Source: an uncultured Bacteroides sp. (GTDB lineage Bacteria > Bacteroidota > Bacteroidia > Chitinophagales > Chitinophagaceae). Taken from it: DNA of 42,661 bases. The stretch is from positions 1 through 42,661 of the forward strand of contig CABHOP010000080.1 of the NCBI GenBank assembly GCA_902168085.1. Reading direction: 5' to 3'. The notes beneath the pieces were generated by a model, which did no database searches, was not told the DNA's origin, and saw nothing but the letters and a program-made list of their open reading frames with translations. The translations under genes were made by a program, and so were the position numbers. Shown one piece after another: positions 25,429 through 35,460 of this stretch (positions within the stretch are counted from its first letter, which is position 1; each line of letters begins with the position of its first letter).

Positions 25429-25760
25429 ATCTCAAATATACGGCTTCAAACGGCATCCCCAATTTACGTTTTTGTAGTATATTTGCTATGGTAGCGTTTA
25501 GCAGTATTTGTTTCTGAAAGCCATCTCAAAAAATCGGAAACAAAAAGAAACAAAATGATGTAATTAGCTGGTTATCAATCAGTGTTTTCATGCTATAACC
25601 ACTTTTGGAACAGCTTGGAACAATTACACATAGTGCTAATGTGTAAAGAATTGGATACATTTCAAAAAATCGTCAAAAAACTTGTAGAGCCTGCACTTTT
25701 TATAGGTTTTATTAATATCTTTGCCGTCCCAAAATTCTACTTAAAAGGAGGAAAAAAAAT
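25429..25760 (+). promoter_or_regulatory. rpsA upstream region: two promoter boxes and a hairpin
   Basis: This 332-bp region has no credible gene. TATATTTG at 25478-25485 and TATCTTTG at 25716-25723 are exact -7 boxes. The first would give a leader of about 270 nt and the second about 30 nt. Between them is a hairpin with 8-bp perfect arms (TTACACAT at 25624-25631, ATGTGTAA at 25639-25646, 7-nt loop), present only in the longer leader, and a short direct repeat GGAACA. Neither box has a good -33 partner. Confidence 0.5.
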
Positions 25761-25763
25761 TTG
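25746..25763 (+). promoter_or_regulatory. strong Shine-Dalgarno before the TTG start of rpsA
   Basis: AGGAGG (25746-25751) lies 9 nt before a TTG codon in an A-rich leader. No ATG or GTG start is in frame before it. It is the only strong Shine-Dalgarno sequence I see in the window, and it decides the start. Confidence 0.8.
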
Positions 25764-27578
25764 GAAGAAAATCAAATTATTAACCAAAATCAAAGCGCCC
25801 ACGACGATTTCGATTGGAGCGTAGACAAAAGGAACGTAGCTTCTTACAATCAAGAGAAGCGCGAGCAAATGGAGAAAGTGTATGACAGCACTTTCAAGAC
25901 AATTGATGAGGCTGAACTGTTGCAAGGTACAATAGTAGGCCTGACGAAAACAGATGCGATCATCAACATCGGCTTCAAATCTGATGGCCTGGTATCTCTG
26001 AACGAATTCCGCGACATGCAGGATGTAAAAATCGGTGATGAGATCGAGGTAATGGTGGTTGAAAAAGAAGACAAGAACGGTCATCTGCACCTGAGCCGCA
26101 AAATGGCGCGCGCAGCACGTGCTTGGCAAAAAATCGTTGACTTCTACAAAACCGGCGAAGTGGTTACTGGTACTATCACCAGCAAAACTAAAGGCGGTCT
26201 TATCGTGGATGTTTACGGCCTGGAAACATTCTTGCCTGGTTCTCAAATAGACGTGAAGCCTGTTACCGACTACGATCAGTATGTTGGCAAAACAATGGAC
26301 TTCAAAGTTGTTAAGATCAACGAAGCTATCCGCAACGCGGTGGTATCTCATAAAGCGCTTATAGAAAGCGATATCGAACAACAACGCAGTGTTATCATCT
26401 CTCAACTGGAAAAAGGCCAGGTACTGGAAGGTACGGTTAAGAATGTTACCGACTTCGGTGCGTTCATCGACCTGGGTGGTGTTGACGGTCTGCTGTACAT
26501 CACAGACATTAGCTGGGGCCGCGTAACGCATCCTAGTGAAGTACTGGAGAACGGTCAGAAACTGAACGTGGTGGTTCTGGATTTCGATGACGAGAAAAAA
26601 CGTATCAGCCTGGGTCTGAAACAACTGACTGCCCATCCTTGGGATAGCCTGGTTGCAGACATCCACGAAGGTTCTAAAGTAAAAGGTAAAGTAGTAAACA
26701 TCGAAGATTACGGTGCATTCCTGGAAATCATGCCTGGCGTAGAAGGCCTGGTACACGTTTCAGAGATCACATGGTCTTCTCAGCCTATCAATGCGAAGGA
26801 ATTCTTCAAAATGGGCGATGAATACGAAGCAGTAGTTGTAACACTGGATAAAGACGAGCGCAAAATGAGCCTGTCTATCAAACAACTGACTGAAGATCCT
26901 TGGGAAACAATCGAAAACAAATTCCCTATCGATAGCCGTCACAAGGGTATCGTTAAAAACATCACTCCTTACGGCGTGTTCGTAGAGCTGGAAACAGGTA
27001 TCGGCGGTATGATCCACATCAGCGACCTGAGCTGGATCAAACGCTACAACCACCCAAGCGAATTCACTAAAGTAGGTGATGAGATCGAAGTAGCAATACT
27101 GAGCATCGATAAAGAAAACCGCAAACTGGCACTGGGCCACAAGCAACTGGAAGACGATCCTTGGAATACATTTGAAACCGTATTCCCTATCGGTAGCGTA
27201 CACGAAGGTACTGTGACACGCAAAGACGATAAAGGCGCAACTGTACAGCTGCAATACGGCCTGGAAGCTTACGCACCTGCACGCCACCTGAAAAAAGAAG
27301 ATGGCAGCACTGTAGAGGCTGAAGCTGTTCTGCCTTTCGTTATCATCGAGTTCGATCGTAATGACAAACGCATCATGGTTTCTCACACTAAGGTATGGGA
27401 GCAAGGTAAAATAGAAGAGAAAGAAGCGGCTCGTAAAGATGCTGCTGCTGAAGGCGAGAAAACCAAGAAAGCAGTTAAGAACATCCAAAGCAAAGTAGAA
27501 AAAGCTACTCTGGGCGATCTGGGTGCTCTGGCCGAACTGAAAGAAAAAATGAAGAAAGCTGAAGGCGGCGAAGGTTAA
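25761..27578 (+). CDS. rpsA: 30S ribosomal protein S1
   Basis: A 605-residue ribosomal protein S1, the RNA-binding protein that helps mRNA onto the 30S subunit. Six S1 (OB-fold) repeats begin near residues 52, 137, 222, 307, 395 and 480; the third ([17 protein letters not shown]) and fourth ([15 protein letters not shown]) are the most canonical. The N-terminal [12 protein letters not shown] is typical of Bacteroidota S1. The C-terminus is Lys/Glu/Ala-rich. Codon use is strongly biased (CTG, CGC, GGT, AAC), as expected of a highly expressed gene. The start is TTG, chosen because the conserved N-terminal segment requires it and a Shine-Dalgarno sequence precedes it. Two hairpins follow the gene. 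Confidence 0.97.
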   Translation: MEENQIINQNQSAHDDFDWSVDKRNVASYNQEKREQMEKVYDSTFKTIDEAELLQGTIVGLTKTDAIINIGFKSDGLVSLNEFRDMQDVKIGDEIEVMVVEKEDKNGHLHLSRKMARAARAWQKIVDFYKTGEVVTGTITSKTKGGLIVDVYGLETFLPGSQIDVKPVTDYDQYVGKTMDFKVVKINEAIRNAVVSHKALIESDIEQQRSVIISQLEKGQVLEGTVKNVTDFGAFIDLGGVDGLLYITDISWGRVTHPSEVLENGQKLNVVVLDFDDEKKRISLGLKQLTAHPWDSLVADIHEGSKVKGKVVNIEDYGAFLEIMPGVEGLVHVSEITWSSQPINAKEFFKMGDEYEAVVVTLDKDERKMSLSIKQLTEDPWETIENKFPIDSRHKGIVKNITPYGVFVELETGIGGMIHISDLSWIKRYNHPSEFTKVGDEIEVAILSIDKENRKLALGHKQLEDDPWNTFETVFPIGSVHEGTVTRKDDKGATVQLQYGLEAYAPARHLKKEDGSTVEAEAVLPFVIIEFDRNDKRIMVSHTKVWEQGKIEEKEAARKDAAAEGEKTKKAVKNIQSKVEKATLGDLGALAELKEKMKKAEGGEG

Positions 27579-27611
27579 TCCCCAACTTGCTTAAGCAAAT
27601 TCAGAAAATAA

Positions 27612-27645
27612 ATAGCCGTCCAGCAATGGACGGCTTATTTTTTTG
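27612..27645 (+). terminator. intrinsic terminator of rpsA
   Basis: An 8-bp perfect stem (AGCCGTCC / GGACGGCT) with a 6-nt loop is followed by TTATTTTTTT, about 35 bp after the rpsA stop. Confidence 0.9.
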
Positions 27646-27738
27646 TCTATAACAAATGTGTAGTGCACCATTTGCTAATCTATCAACTACAGCTAAAGGT
27701 TGGCACAGCGCGCTTATATCTTCTTCTTAAACGCCCGA

Positions 27739-27782
27739 TAAAATAAAAGCGTCCTGCTTTTCGGCGGGACGCTTTTATTTTA
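27739..27782. terminator. bidirectional terminator between rpsA and the DUF4397 gene
   Basis: Perfect 16-bp arms (27739-27754 and 27767-27782, core AAAAGCGTCC / GGACGCTTTT) with A-rich and T-rich ends can terminate transcription from both sides. About 90 bp between this and the first terminator hold nothing recognisable. Confidence 0.88.
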
Positions 27783-27795
27783 AAGCCTGTATGCT

Positions 27796-29466
27796 TTATT
27801 CCTTTACAAAGGTCTTGAAACCAGTCGCTTTGTCTGTGCTCACCTTGATGATGTACATCGAAGCAGGCAACTGAGCAATACTAACAGAGCGGCTGCTGGA
27901 AGTAGCTACCACTTTGCCATTCATGTCTATCACTTCTATAGTAGCTTCCGCAGCACCTAAGCCCGATACATATATCATGTTGTTGGCAGGGTTAGGGTAT
28001 ACTGAAAACTGTACAGTGTTAACAGCATCTTTGATACCCACTGTTGTAACAGGTAGCTTTACAAAAGCGCCACCCCTGCCGGTTACGGCATACAAGCCCA
28101 TTTTAGGGCCTTTATTGTTTGCTGCAGTATCCGCAAAGCCCGAAGCTAAAAGTGTTACAGCATCTCCATACCAGCTTAACGTCTGGAAGTTAGCTTCATA
28201 ATCTACATCTCCGCTGGTTTGAGGTACGCGGTATATACTGTTTTTGGTAGCTGCAGATTGATACCCGCTTGAGCTGAAGTTGCCATAAGCAGTGCTTGCA
28301 AATAGGGTATTGCCCCCCTCCGATATGGTTAGGGCAGGTGCATCGGTGCTGCCATGTATAAATAACACATCGGTATTGCTGCTGTTGGTTGCAGCTTCCC
28401 GTGCCTGGTTATAAGTATGTAATGTAAAGGCTGGCTTAGGATTATATCTTATAGCGCTTTGTATGCCATTCGCTACAAAGATGTATTTACCGGCAGAATC
28501 AGGGGTTAATGTCTGTGTATAAAAAGCATCCGCATTCGAGGTGCTGTTGTGAGGAGCCACATCAAAAGTAACAGGGGTTTGCGCAAACATATCCATAAAC
28601 GCCGTTGCTGTACGGAACCTCAGGTCATCGGCCACCAGCTTACCATCCATATATATATCTACCGTATCGCCAACAGTATCTGCACAGTTATTGATAAACT
28701 GTGCACGGGCAATATCTTCCCCGTCGGTGTTTACCAATCTTAGGAACGGGCCTCCGGTAGGCGGGGCCAACCATACGCCGAATGCGGGACCATTACTGTT
28801 TGCTGCCGGGTCCATAAAGCCGGATGTCATTATCACACCGGCTTTCCCATCATAATTCAAGGTGTTGAATGGAGCATTCAGCGTACGTATAGTATTGGCA
28901 CCTGTAGAATTCGTTAATCTGAATAAAGTATCACTGCTGGGGAATGAAAAATACCCACTGCTGTAGTTGCCAAATGCAATGTTATCGGCAAGGGTAGTGA
29001 TACCACTTCTTACATCTAAGATGGGTGCGTCTGTAGATCCGTTACTAAACAGGATGTCTGTGTTGGTTGGAAAATTGGCATTTTCCCTTGCTTCACTGAA
29101 TACATCTATCCTGAAAGGAACCATTGGAGAATAGCCGCTGGTGCTCTCAATGCCGTTCAATATCATTGTATAGGCATTGGTAGGCAGCAATGTTGTGTTT
29201 AAATTGTAAAATGTATCATTAACACTTGCGCTACCACCTAAGGCGATGCCTATATTTACCGGAAATACTGCCGGTACATGTACCGTTGGGTTTGAAAAAT
29301 GATAGTTCAGGTGATTCACTGCCAGCACGCCATTAATATATATATCAAGAGACATGAGCGATTGATCCGAACTGTTGTGCATGAAATTTACACGCGTTGT
29401 TTGGGCATTAGTGTAGCAAAAAGAGGATAATAATAAAGAGAGAGAAAGTAGCGTTTTCTTCATCAT
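27796..29466 (-). CDS. T9SS-secreted protein with two DUF4397 domains
   Basis: A 556-residue secreted protein: signal peptide ending TNAQ (residue 22), two DUF4397 regions (about residues 24-245 and 250-460, each opening with a strand like RVNFMHNSSD or ARAQFINNCAD and a short Y-I-N-G/Y-M-D-G hairpin), and a C-terminal type IX secretion sorting domain (YPNPANNMIYV to TFVKE, about residues 485-556). DUF4397 has a beta-sandwich character and is found in surface proteins; its role is unknown. Export through T9SS to the cell surface is predicted. It is divergent from the large subtilase, another T9SS cargo. Confidence 0.9.
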   Translation of the reverse strand: MMKKTLLSLSLLLSSFCYTNAQTTRVNFMHNSSDQSLMSLDIYINGVLAVNHLNYHFSNPTVHVPAVFPVNIGIALGGSASVNDTFYNLNTTLLPTNAYTMILNGIESTSGYSPMVPFRIDVFSEARENANFPTNTDILFSNGSTDAPILDVRSGITTLADNIAFGNYSSGYFSFPSSDTLFRLTNSTGANTIRTLNAPFNTLNYDGKAGVIMTSGFMDPAANSNGPAFGVWLAPPTGGPFLRLVNTDGEDIARAQFINNCADTVGDTVDIYMDGKLVADDLRFRTATAFMDMFAQTPVTFDVAPHNSTSNADAFYTQTLTPDSAGKYIFVANGIQSAIRYNPKPAFTLHTYNQAREAATNSSNTDVLFIHGSTDAPALTISEGGNTLFASTAYGNFSSSGYQSAATKNSIYRVPQTSGDVDYEANFQTLSWYGDAVTLLASGFADTAANNKGPKMGLYAVTGRGGAFVKLPVTTVGIKDAVNTVQFSVYPNPANNMIYVSGLGAAEATIEVIDMNGKVVATSSSRSVSIAQLPASMYIIKVSTDKATGFKTFVKE

Positions 29467-29633
29467 ATATAATTTATGGGTTTAAACTTTATAATAAAAA
29501 GAGCATTTATAAATGTAGCGAAAAAAACGTTTAATACCTGCGGCGGTAGCGTAATATATGCTGTAGCAGGATTATTAATGGATATTATAACTTAAATTGT
29601 ATTACGTAAAAAGTAAATCATATAGCAGGCAGT
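29467..29633. promoter_or_regulatory. divergent promoter region of two T9SS cargo genes
   Basis: This 167-bp AT-rich spacer contains a perfect 12-bp palindrome CATTTATAAATG at 29504-29515. TACATTTA on the minus strand (29517-29510) overlaps it and is a 7-of-8 -7 box for the DUF4397 gene, so the palindrome could be an operator. No clear box was found for the subtilase. Confidence 0.3.
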
Positions 29634-32600
29634 ATGTCTACCTTCAAAACCTTAAAAAATACCTCCAGTAAAATCGTTTTGTATAGTGCCGTATGGTTGT
29701 GCACAAATACTGTTGGTGCGCAAACAATTCGGCCGCAGGAAACTATCCGGCTGAAAAATGCTAACATAACAGTTGTAGCCAATACCGATGTATGGCTGAA
29801 TCGCCATTCAAAGAATGGCAGCCTGCAGGTATTGCTACATTTAAAAAAGATAGCAACTGCCAACGATAAAGCTATGTTGATACAATCGGGCATTACCCTG
29901 CTCGACTATATCAGCGGACATACTTATACCGCCATAGTAGATTTAAATAAATGCACAGGCTTCCCGGCAGTGGTATATGGTGTTACGGATATAGAACCGG
30001 TGTGGAAAATGGATGAAGGTGTGAAAGCAGCACGCTATAACAAAGGGTTGGTGAAGCTGGTCGTATCCACTTATAACAGCACAGCAGATATAGCTCATGA
30101 CATTGCTGCTATCGGTGGAACTATTGAAAACGGTGCCATTCCGAAGGTTGGGGTATATAACATAAGCATACCTGCAGAAAAGATAAAAACATTAGCCGCT
30201 GCACACTTTGTTAAATACATATCTCTGCAGGCTGACCCGCAACCGCTGAACTACCAGGCCAAAACAGCTGCGAAGGTTAACATCGCAGCCTTGTCGCCTT
30301 TATATGATGGTTACGGTTTATCTGGTAAAGGCGTAACGGTAGGTGTGGGCGATAATGTATCCGGCAACTATCATATCGACCTGAAAGACCGTATTATTAA
30401 TTATAACCCCAACGCTTATACCGACCATGGCGTGCATATAAATGGCATAGCGGGTGGGGCTGGCATCATGGACATAGAAGGTGAAGGCGTAGCTACAGGC
30501 GCTACCTTGGTAAATCACCTGTACAGTGCTATATGGCAGGAAACGCCGACACTGTATCAGTTGCACAACATGACCATAACCAACAACTCTTATGCTGCCG
30601 TTATACAGAACTGTAGTTATTCAGGTCAGTACAATGTTTATTCTGAAGCAATAGATAAGCTGGCGTTGGAGTACAAAGATGTACTGCACGTGTTTGCTGC
30701 CGGTAATGACGGCAACCTGAATTGTTCGCCTTATCCGCAAGGTTTTGGTACCGTAACAGGTGGCTACCAGCCTGCGAAGAATAACATAGTAGTTACAAGT
30801 ACCACCAAGGAATATATCAATGCATTGGATGCATCTCGCGGGCCGGTACGCGATGGAAGGCTGAAGCCGGAAATAACAGCAGTAGGTGTAGCGGTCAATT
30901 CCACTACGCGGTCGGAAGAATATCTTTCTGCCGGTGGTACCAGTATGGCATCGCCCGGTGTGGCAGGCGCATTGGCATTGCTTACGGAACGATACAAACA
31001 ACTGAACGGCCCCGCAAATCCCCGGGCCGATGTACTAAAAACTTTACTGCTGAATGGTGCTACTGATATGGATAACCCGGGGCCCGACTTTCGTTTTGGA
31101 TTCGGGTTTATGAACCTGTACCGCAGCTTGCTGATGCTGGATAACAACAACTTCCGTACAGATACAGTAGCAAATGGCGAACAAAAAAGCTTTACAGTAA
31201 ATGTCCCTGCCAATACCGCACAACTGAAGGTGATGCTGTGCTGGCATGATGTGCCCGCCAACCCTATGGCTACAACGCAACTGGTAAACGACCTGGATAT
31301 AGAAGTAACCACACCATCTGCAGAACTACATAAACCACTGGTATTAGATACGGCTGCCGCTAATATATTGAACAATGCTACTGAGAAAGAAGACAGGCTG
31401 AACAATACCGAACAGGTTGTAATAAACAATCCGCCGGCGGGCAGCTATACAGTAACGGTAAAAGGCTTCAGGATACCCGCCGGCAACCAGGATTATGTAG
31501 TAGCTTACGACTTTATACCAGTTGGGGTTAATATTACTTATCCTACCACTGCAGCAGCATTAAAAGCAGGGGATACGGCACGTATCTACTGGGATGCATC
31601 GGAAGATGAAAACAGCTTTACGCTGGAATATTCTACAAACGGCGGTACAAGCTGGACGGTCATCGATAATTCCATTCCACAATCATTCAGGACACATTTG
31701 TGGGAAGTGCCTGCTGGCATTAACAGTGGTAAATGCATGATGCGCCTGACGCGAAATAATAAAGGGCAGGTATTCACCTCCGGTCTGTTTGCCATAAGCG
31801 AACAGCCTATGCTGACGCTGGATGCCACACAATGTCCCGGATATATCCGCATCAACTGGGCGGCAATACCCAATGCACCTACATACGAGGTGTATAAAAA
31901 AGAGGGGCCACACATGCAGCTGATTGGCAATACTTCCGGTACTACGTATACATTCAGTGGTTTATCGAAAGATAGTACATATTACCTGGCACTGCGGCCG
32001 GTAATAGATGGGGTGAGTGGCTACAGGAGCCTTGCACTGAAACGCAAGCCCGATAGTGGTACTTGTGCAGGCAGCATATCGGATGGAGACCTTGCCGTGC
32101 AGCAGCTTATCATGCCGTCATCGGGCAGGCGCTTTACAAGTACAGAACTAAACACGACGGAAAATATAAAAGTTGTAGTACGTAACCTGGATGATGCACC
32201 TGCCAATAACTACAAGGTGTGGTATAGCATCAATAGCGCACCGTGGGCATCTATTAATGCTACCAAACCTGTTCCTGCTACCGATACGGTGCAGGTAAGC
32301 ATCGGCGATTTCGATTTTTCGGCAGAAGGGGCATATAGTGTGCAGGTAGCGGTGCAAAATATTTCAGGGGTCGATACAGAACATGCCAATGATAGCCTGT
32401 ACACAAGGTTGAAGCAATTAAGTAATGCGCCTGTTAACCTTACCAACCCGCTGCTGATAGACTTTGAGAACTGGCCAATAGTGGATACGCGCAATGATAG
32501 CATGGGTATATCTCCCGATGACAGGTGGGACTATGCTAACTTCTCTGACACGTGCAGGTTGCGCAGTTTTGTGAAGCCGGATATAACCATCAATGGCAGC

Positions 32601-34139
32601 AAATCGATAAGCCTGGATGCGGTATATAACACAACCGGCAATCATCGCAATGACTTTACGGGTACTTTCAACATGGGCGCATACAATGCTGCTAATGAAG
32701 AGGTGCGTATGGAGTTCAACTACATTATGCATAGCCGGCCACGCGTGCGTGATAGTAATATGGTGTGGATACATGGCAATGATCTGCAGGTATGGATGCC
32801 ACTGCATGCCTATAATTATGCTGCCAACAAGATAGGTGCGAAAACAGGTTCCGGCTCTATATCGGTGACGGATGCGCTGCTGAATGCAGGCCAGAACTTT
32901 TCAACCAGTACCCAGGTAAGATTTACGCAGAATGATGTGTCGCTCATCAGTATGCCGGACTATGGTTCGGGATTGACCATTGATGACATACGCCTATACA
33001 CCGTACAAAATGATATGCAGTTGTTGCAGGTACTATCGCCTGCAGTATTGGAGTGTGGATTGACAGGCAATGTGCCATTGAAGATAAGACTACGCAATGG
33101 GGTGAACCAGCAGCAAAACAATGTGCAGGTAAGCTACAGGCTGGATAATAATCCTGTTGTGACTGAAACCATTACATCTATAGCCGGTAAACAAACGTTG
33201 GACTATACTTTTACCCAGCTAATGGATATGACCGCCAAAGGCCAGCATACACTGGATATATGGGTAGCGGCTACGGGCGATACGTACCTTCCTAATGACA
33301 GCATAATAGGTTTTACATTCCACAATCAGCCATTGATAACATCGTATCCGTACCTGGAAAATTTTGAAGCGAATGATGGCTTTTGGTTTGCTGATGGCGT
33401 TAATAGCTCGTGGGAATATGGTAAGCCTGCATCGCCAAAGATAGATAGAGCTGCCGGTGGAGAAAAAGCATGGAAAACCAACCTGGACGGCACCTATAAT
33501 GCCGGCGAGCTTTCATACCTGTATTCTCCCTGTTTTGATATATCGAAGCTTACCAATCCCCTGTACAGGTTTAAAATGGCGCTGGATATTGAATATTGCG
33601 GTGTAGTGCTGTGCGATGGCACGGCTATGCAGTATAGCGAAGATGGGGTAAACTGGCAGCCTTTGGGTAAGGCCAAAGAGGGTAGCAATTGGTATAATGA
33701 TACCTTGTATAATATCTGGAGCAAGCAGGATGCTACGAACTGGCAGATGGCTGCTATACCATTGCCGAAAGGCATACCCACCATCAGGCTGCGTTATATA
33801 TTCTCAAGTGATATAGGTAGTGAATTGGAAGGTTTGGCAATAGATGATGTGGAGATTGTAGATGACATACCTGTGGTGGTAGATGACAACCTGGTAAATG
33901 TAAGCCCGAACCCTACCAGGGATGGTAAAATAACTGTAGAGTGGACCACTAAGGGTGGCAGCGACCTGCAAATAGCTATGTTCGATGCTATGGGCAGGCA
34001 AGTGTATCAGAGCAAAACTAAAGGTATGGCCGGCATTAACAAGACCAGCTTGCAAACACCACGTTTCTCCAGTGGTGTATATATAATGCGGGTCATAGTA
34101 GGCGATAAGAAGTTTTCAAGAAAGATAGTGTACCTGTAG
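29634..34139 (+). CDS. large T9SS-secreted subtilisin-like (S8) serine peptidase
   Basis: A 1501-residue secreted peptidase. After a signal peptide (ending VGAQ, residue 30) and a propeptide-like region (to about residue 215), the S8 catalytic domain carries Asp240 in VGVGDNVSG, His268 in DHGVHINGIAGG and Ser437 in GGTSMASPG, so the triad is complete. A beta-sandwich C-terminal to the protease follows (about 515-625), then fibronectin III-like and CARDB-like beta domains (about 730-930), two jelly-roll-like regions opening LIDFENW and YLENFEANDGFW (about 940-1400), and a T9SS sorting domain (SPNPTRDGKITV to KIVYL). It should act at the cell surface on proteins; the substrate is unknown. Confidence 0.93.
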   Translation: MSTFKTLKNTSSKIVLYSAVWLCTNTVGAQTIRPQETIRLKNANITVVANTDVWLNRHSKNGSLQVLLHLKKIATANDKAMLIQSGITLLDYISGHTYTAIVDLNKCTGFPAVVYGVTDIEPVWKMDEGVKAARYNKGLVKLVVSTYNSTADIAHDIAAIGGTIENGAIPKVGVYNISIPAEKIKTLAAAHFVKYISLQADPQPLNYQAKTAAKVNIAALSPLYDGYGLSGKGVTVGVGDNVSGNYHIDLKDRIINYNPNAYTDHGVHINGIAGGAGIMDIEGEGVATGATLVNHLYSAIWQETPTLYQLHNMTITNNSYAAVIQNCSYSGQYNVYSEAIDKLALEYKDVLHVFAAGNDGNLNCSPYPQGFGTVTGGYQPAKNNIVVTSTTKEYINALDASRGPVRDGRLKPEITAVGVAVNSTTRSEEYLSAGGTSMASPGVAGALALLTERYKQLNGPANPRADVLKTLLLNGATDMDNPGPDFRFGFGFMNLYRSLLMLDNNNFRTDTVANGEQKSFTVNVPANTAQLKVMLCWHDVPANPMATTQLVNDLDIEVTTPSAELHKPLVLDTAAANILNNATEKEDRLNNTEQVVINNPPAGSYTVTVKGFRIPAGNQDYVVAYDFIPVGVNITYPTTAAALKAGDTARIYWDASEDENSFTLEYSTNGGTSWTVIDNSIPQSFRTHLWEVPAGINSGKCMMRLTRNNKGQVFTSGLFAISEQPMLTLDATQCPGYIRINWAAIPNAPTYEVYKKEGPHMQLIGNTSGTTYTFSGLSKDSTYYLALRPVIDGVSGYRSLALKRKPDSGTCAGSISDGDLAVQQLIMPSSGRRFTSTELNTTENIKVVVRNLDDAPANNYKVWYSINSAPWASINATKPVPATDTVQVSIGDFDFSAEGAYSVQVAVQNISGVDTEHANDSLYTRLKQLSNAPVNLTNPLLIDFENWPIVDTRNDSMGISPDDRWDYANFSDTCRLRSFVKPDITINGSKSISLDAVYNTTGNHRNDFTGTFNMGAYNAANEEVRMEFNYIMHSRPRVRDSNMVWIHGNDLQVWMPLHAYNYAANKIGAKTGSGSISVTDALLNAGQNFSTSTQVRFTQNDVSLISMPDYGSGLTIDDIRLYTVQNDMQLLQVLSPAVLECGLTGNVPLKIRLRNGVNQQQNNVQVSYRLDNNPVVTETITSIAGKQTLDYTFTQLMDMTAKGQHTLDIWVAATGDTYLPNDSIIGFTFHNQPLITSYPYLENFEANDGFWFADGVNSSWEYGKPASPKIDRAAGGEKAWKTNLDGTYNAGELSYLYSPCFDISKLTNPLYRFKMALDIEYCGVVLCDGTAMQYSEDGVNWQPLGKAKEGSNWYNDTLYNIWSKQDATNWQMAAIPLPKGIPTIRLRYIFSSDIGSELEGLAIDDVEIVDDIPVVVDDNLVNVSPNPTRDGKITVEWTTKGGSDLQIAMFDAMGRQVYQSKTKGMAGINKTSLQTPRFSSGVYIMRVIVGDKKFSRKIVYL

Positions 34140-34150
34140 GGTGCACTATC
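34124..34150. terminator. terminator hairpin spanning two convergent stop codons
   Basis: The 11-bp arms 34124-34134 and 34140-34150 (one G-T wobble) enclose a 5-nt loop that contains the subtilase TAG. The stop of the opposing flavoprotein gene lies within the second arm. A T-rich run follows only on the minus strand, so it should be more efficient for that gene. Confidence 0.6.
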
Positions 34151-35402
34151 GGTTGAAAAGTATCTTGGCATAGAACGATGGCTTACGGAACAGGTCGCGC
34201 AGGTTGAGGTCTGTAAACATAAAGCTGATGGTCTTGCTGAGCTCAGGGCTTTTATTTGCCTTATTGGCTATCAGATTGAACAACCACGGGAAGCGGCACA
34301 GCTTCTGCAGCGATGTGCTTATTTTCAGCTCATTGCCCAGGCGTTTATACAACGGGCCATCGTAGGCTTCTTTCAGGAAGGCAGCATTGTAGTTCTTTTC
34401 CTGCACGGCTTTTTCTATGGCATAAGCTGCCAGCATACCGCTGTAGAGCGCATTGCCAATACCTTCGCCACTAAAAGGGTCTATCAGGCTGGCAGCATCG
34501 CCTACCAACAGGTAGTTATCACCCGATACTGGCAGTTGTTCTACGCCCATAGGCAGGCCCCAGCCCTGTATTTTATCTACCAGCTTTGCATTCTTAAAGC
34601 GCTGGCTGATGTTCGGGTTATTCTCAATGGCTTTCAGCATCTGCTCGCGCAGGTTTATCTTTTTAGCGCGAATGCGCGATGAAAGAATGCCCACACCCAC
34701 ATTGGCTTTGCCATTTGGCATGGGGAATATCCAGAAATAGCCCGGCAATAATTCGGGCAGGAAGTGGAGCTCTATAAAGTTTTCATCGTGCAGGCCTTCT
34801 ACACCTTCGTAATAGGCACGCAGGCCCACTGTATATGCCTTGTGCGAGAAATACTCGCCCATTAAGGTTTTGCGTGTAATGCCTTTATCGCCATCGGCAC
34901 CTACTATCAGCGGTGCGGTTACTTCTACGGTGTCTTCTCCCTGCGAAAAGCTAACTGTGACAGTGTTATCGCTGTTGCGGGTGATGCTTTTTACGTTGGC
35001 ATTTTGATAAATAGTGGCATACGGCGACGGCAGCTTCTCAAACAGGAAGTTATCGAACACCATGCGCGGGGTAGTGAAGCCGGGGGCTTGTTCATCAGGG
35101 TGGCGGTTGGGCTTGTAGGGTATATTAATAGCCCTGCCATTTGGGGCTACCATGATGATGCCGTGACTGGGCATAAAACTTTGCGGCATGCTGAATATCT
35201 CATCCAGCCACTGTGGGTTAGCTTTCCGCAGCACAAAAGCAGTTTTGCCACTGCAGCCATCGCCGCATACTTTATCGCGCGGGAAGCTGGCCTTGTCTAT
35301 AACAATATGGGGTATGCCTGCCTTGGTAAGGTATATGGATGTACCTGCACCTGCAGGCCCTGCGCCAATAATGATAGCCTCTGTACTAACTCTCTTTATC
35401 AT
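34146..35402 (-). CDS. geranylgeranyl reductase-family FAD-dependent oxidoreductase
   Basis: A 418-residue flavoprotein of the geranylgeranyl reductase / digeranylgeranylglycerophospholipid reductase group, which reduce double bonds of isoprenoid chains; related enzymes hydroxylate or halogenate other substrates. The N-terminal Rossmann motif is GAGPAGAGTS (residues 13-22) and the second FAD motif is LVGDAASLIDPFSGEGIG near residue 280. The segment VCGDGCSGK near residue 46 is typical of this group. Substrate cannot be told. It is divergent from padR, with operator-like repeats between them, so it may be a PadR target. Confidence 0.88.
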   Translation of the reverse strand: MIKRVSTEAIIIGAGPAGAGTSIYLTKAGIPHIVIDKASFPRDKVCGDGCSGKTAFVLRKANPQWLDEIFSMPQSFMPSHGIIMVAPNGRAINIPYKPNRHPDEQAPGFTTPRMVFDNFLFEKLPSPYATIYQNANVKSITRNSDNTVTVSFSQGEDTVEVTAPLIVGADGDKGITRKTLMGEYFSHKAYTVGLRAYYEGVEGLHDENFIELHFLPELLPGYFWIFPMPNGKANVGVGILSSRIRAKKINLREQMLKAIENNPNISQRFKNAKLVDKIQGWGLPMGVEQLPVSGDNYLLVGDAASLIDPFSGEGIGNALYSGMLAAYAIEKAVQEKNYNAAFLKEAYDGPLYKRLGNELKISTSLQKLCRFPWLFNLIANKANKSPELSKTISFMFTDLNLRDLFRKPSFYAKILFNR

Positions 35403-35409
35403 GGAGCGC

Positions 35410-35417
35410 CAAATATA
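35410..35417 (-). promoter_or_regulatory. -7 box (TATATTTG) of the flavoprotein gene
   Basis: An exact TAnnTTTG match only 7 nt before the ATG, which implies a leader of 0-3 nt. No -33 TTG is seen at the normal distance, which could mean dependence on an activator. Confidence 0.5.
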
Positions 35418-35460
35418 AAGGGGGAATTTTAATCTACCTCTTGCTATTTTTATCAGGCAT

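Noticed and set aside
25582-25824. 80-residue plus-strand frame upstream of rpsA
   Set aside because: It runs through the proximal promoter, Shine-Dalgarno and start of rpsA in another frame; no domain.
25737-27488. Two long open frames (339 and 242 residues) opposite rpsA
   Set aside because: They are antisense to a highly expressed gene with biased codons; low-complexity aromatic-rich translations, no start signal, no domain.
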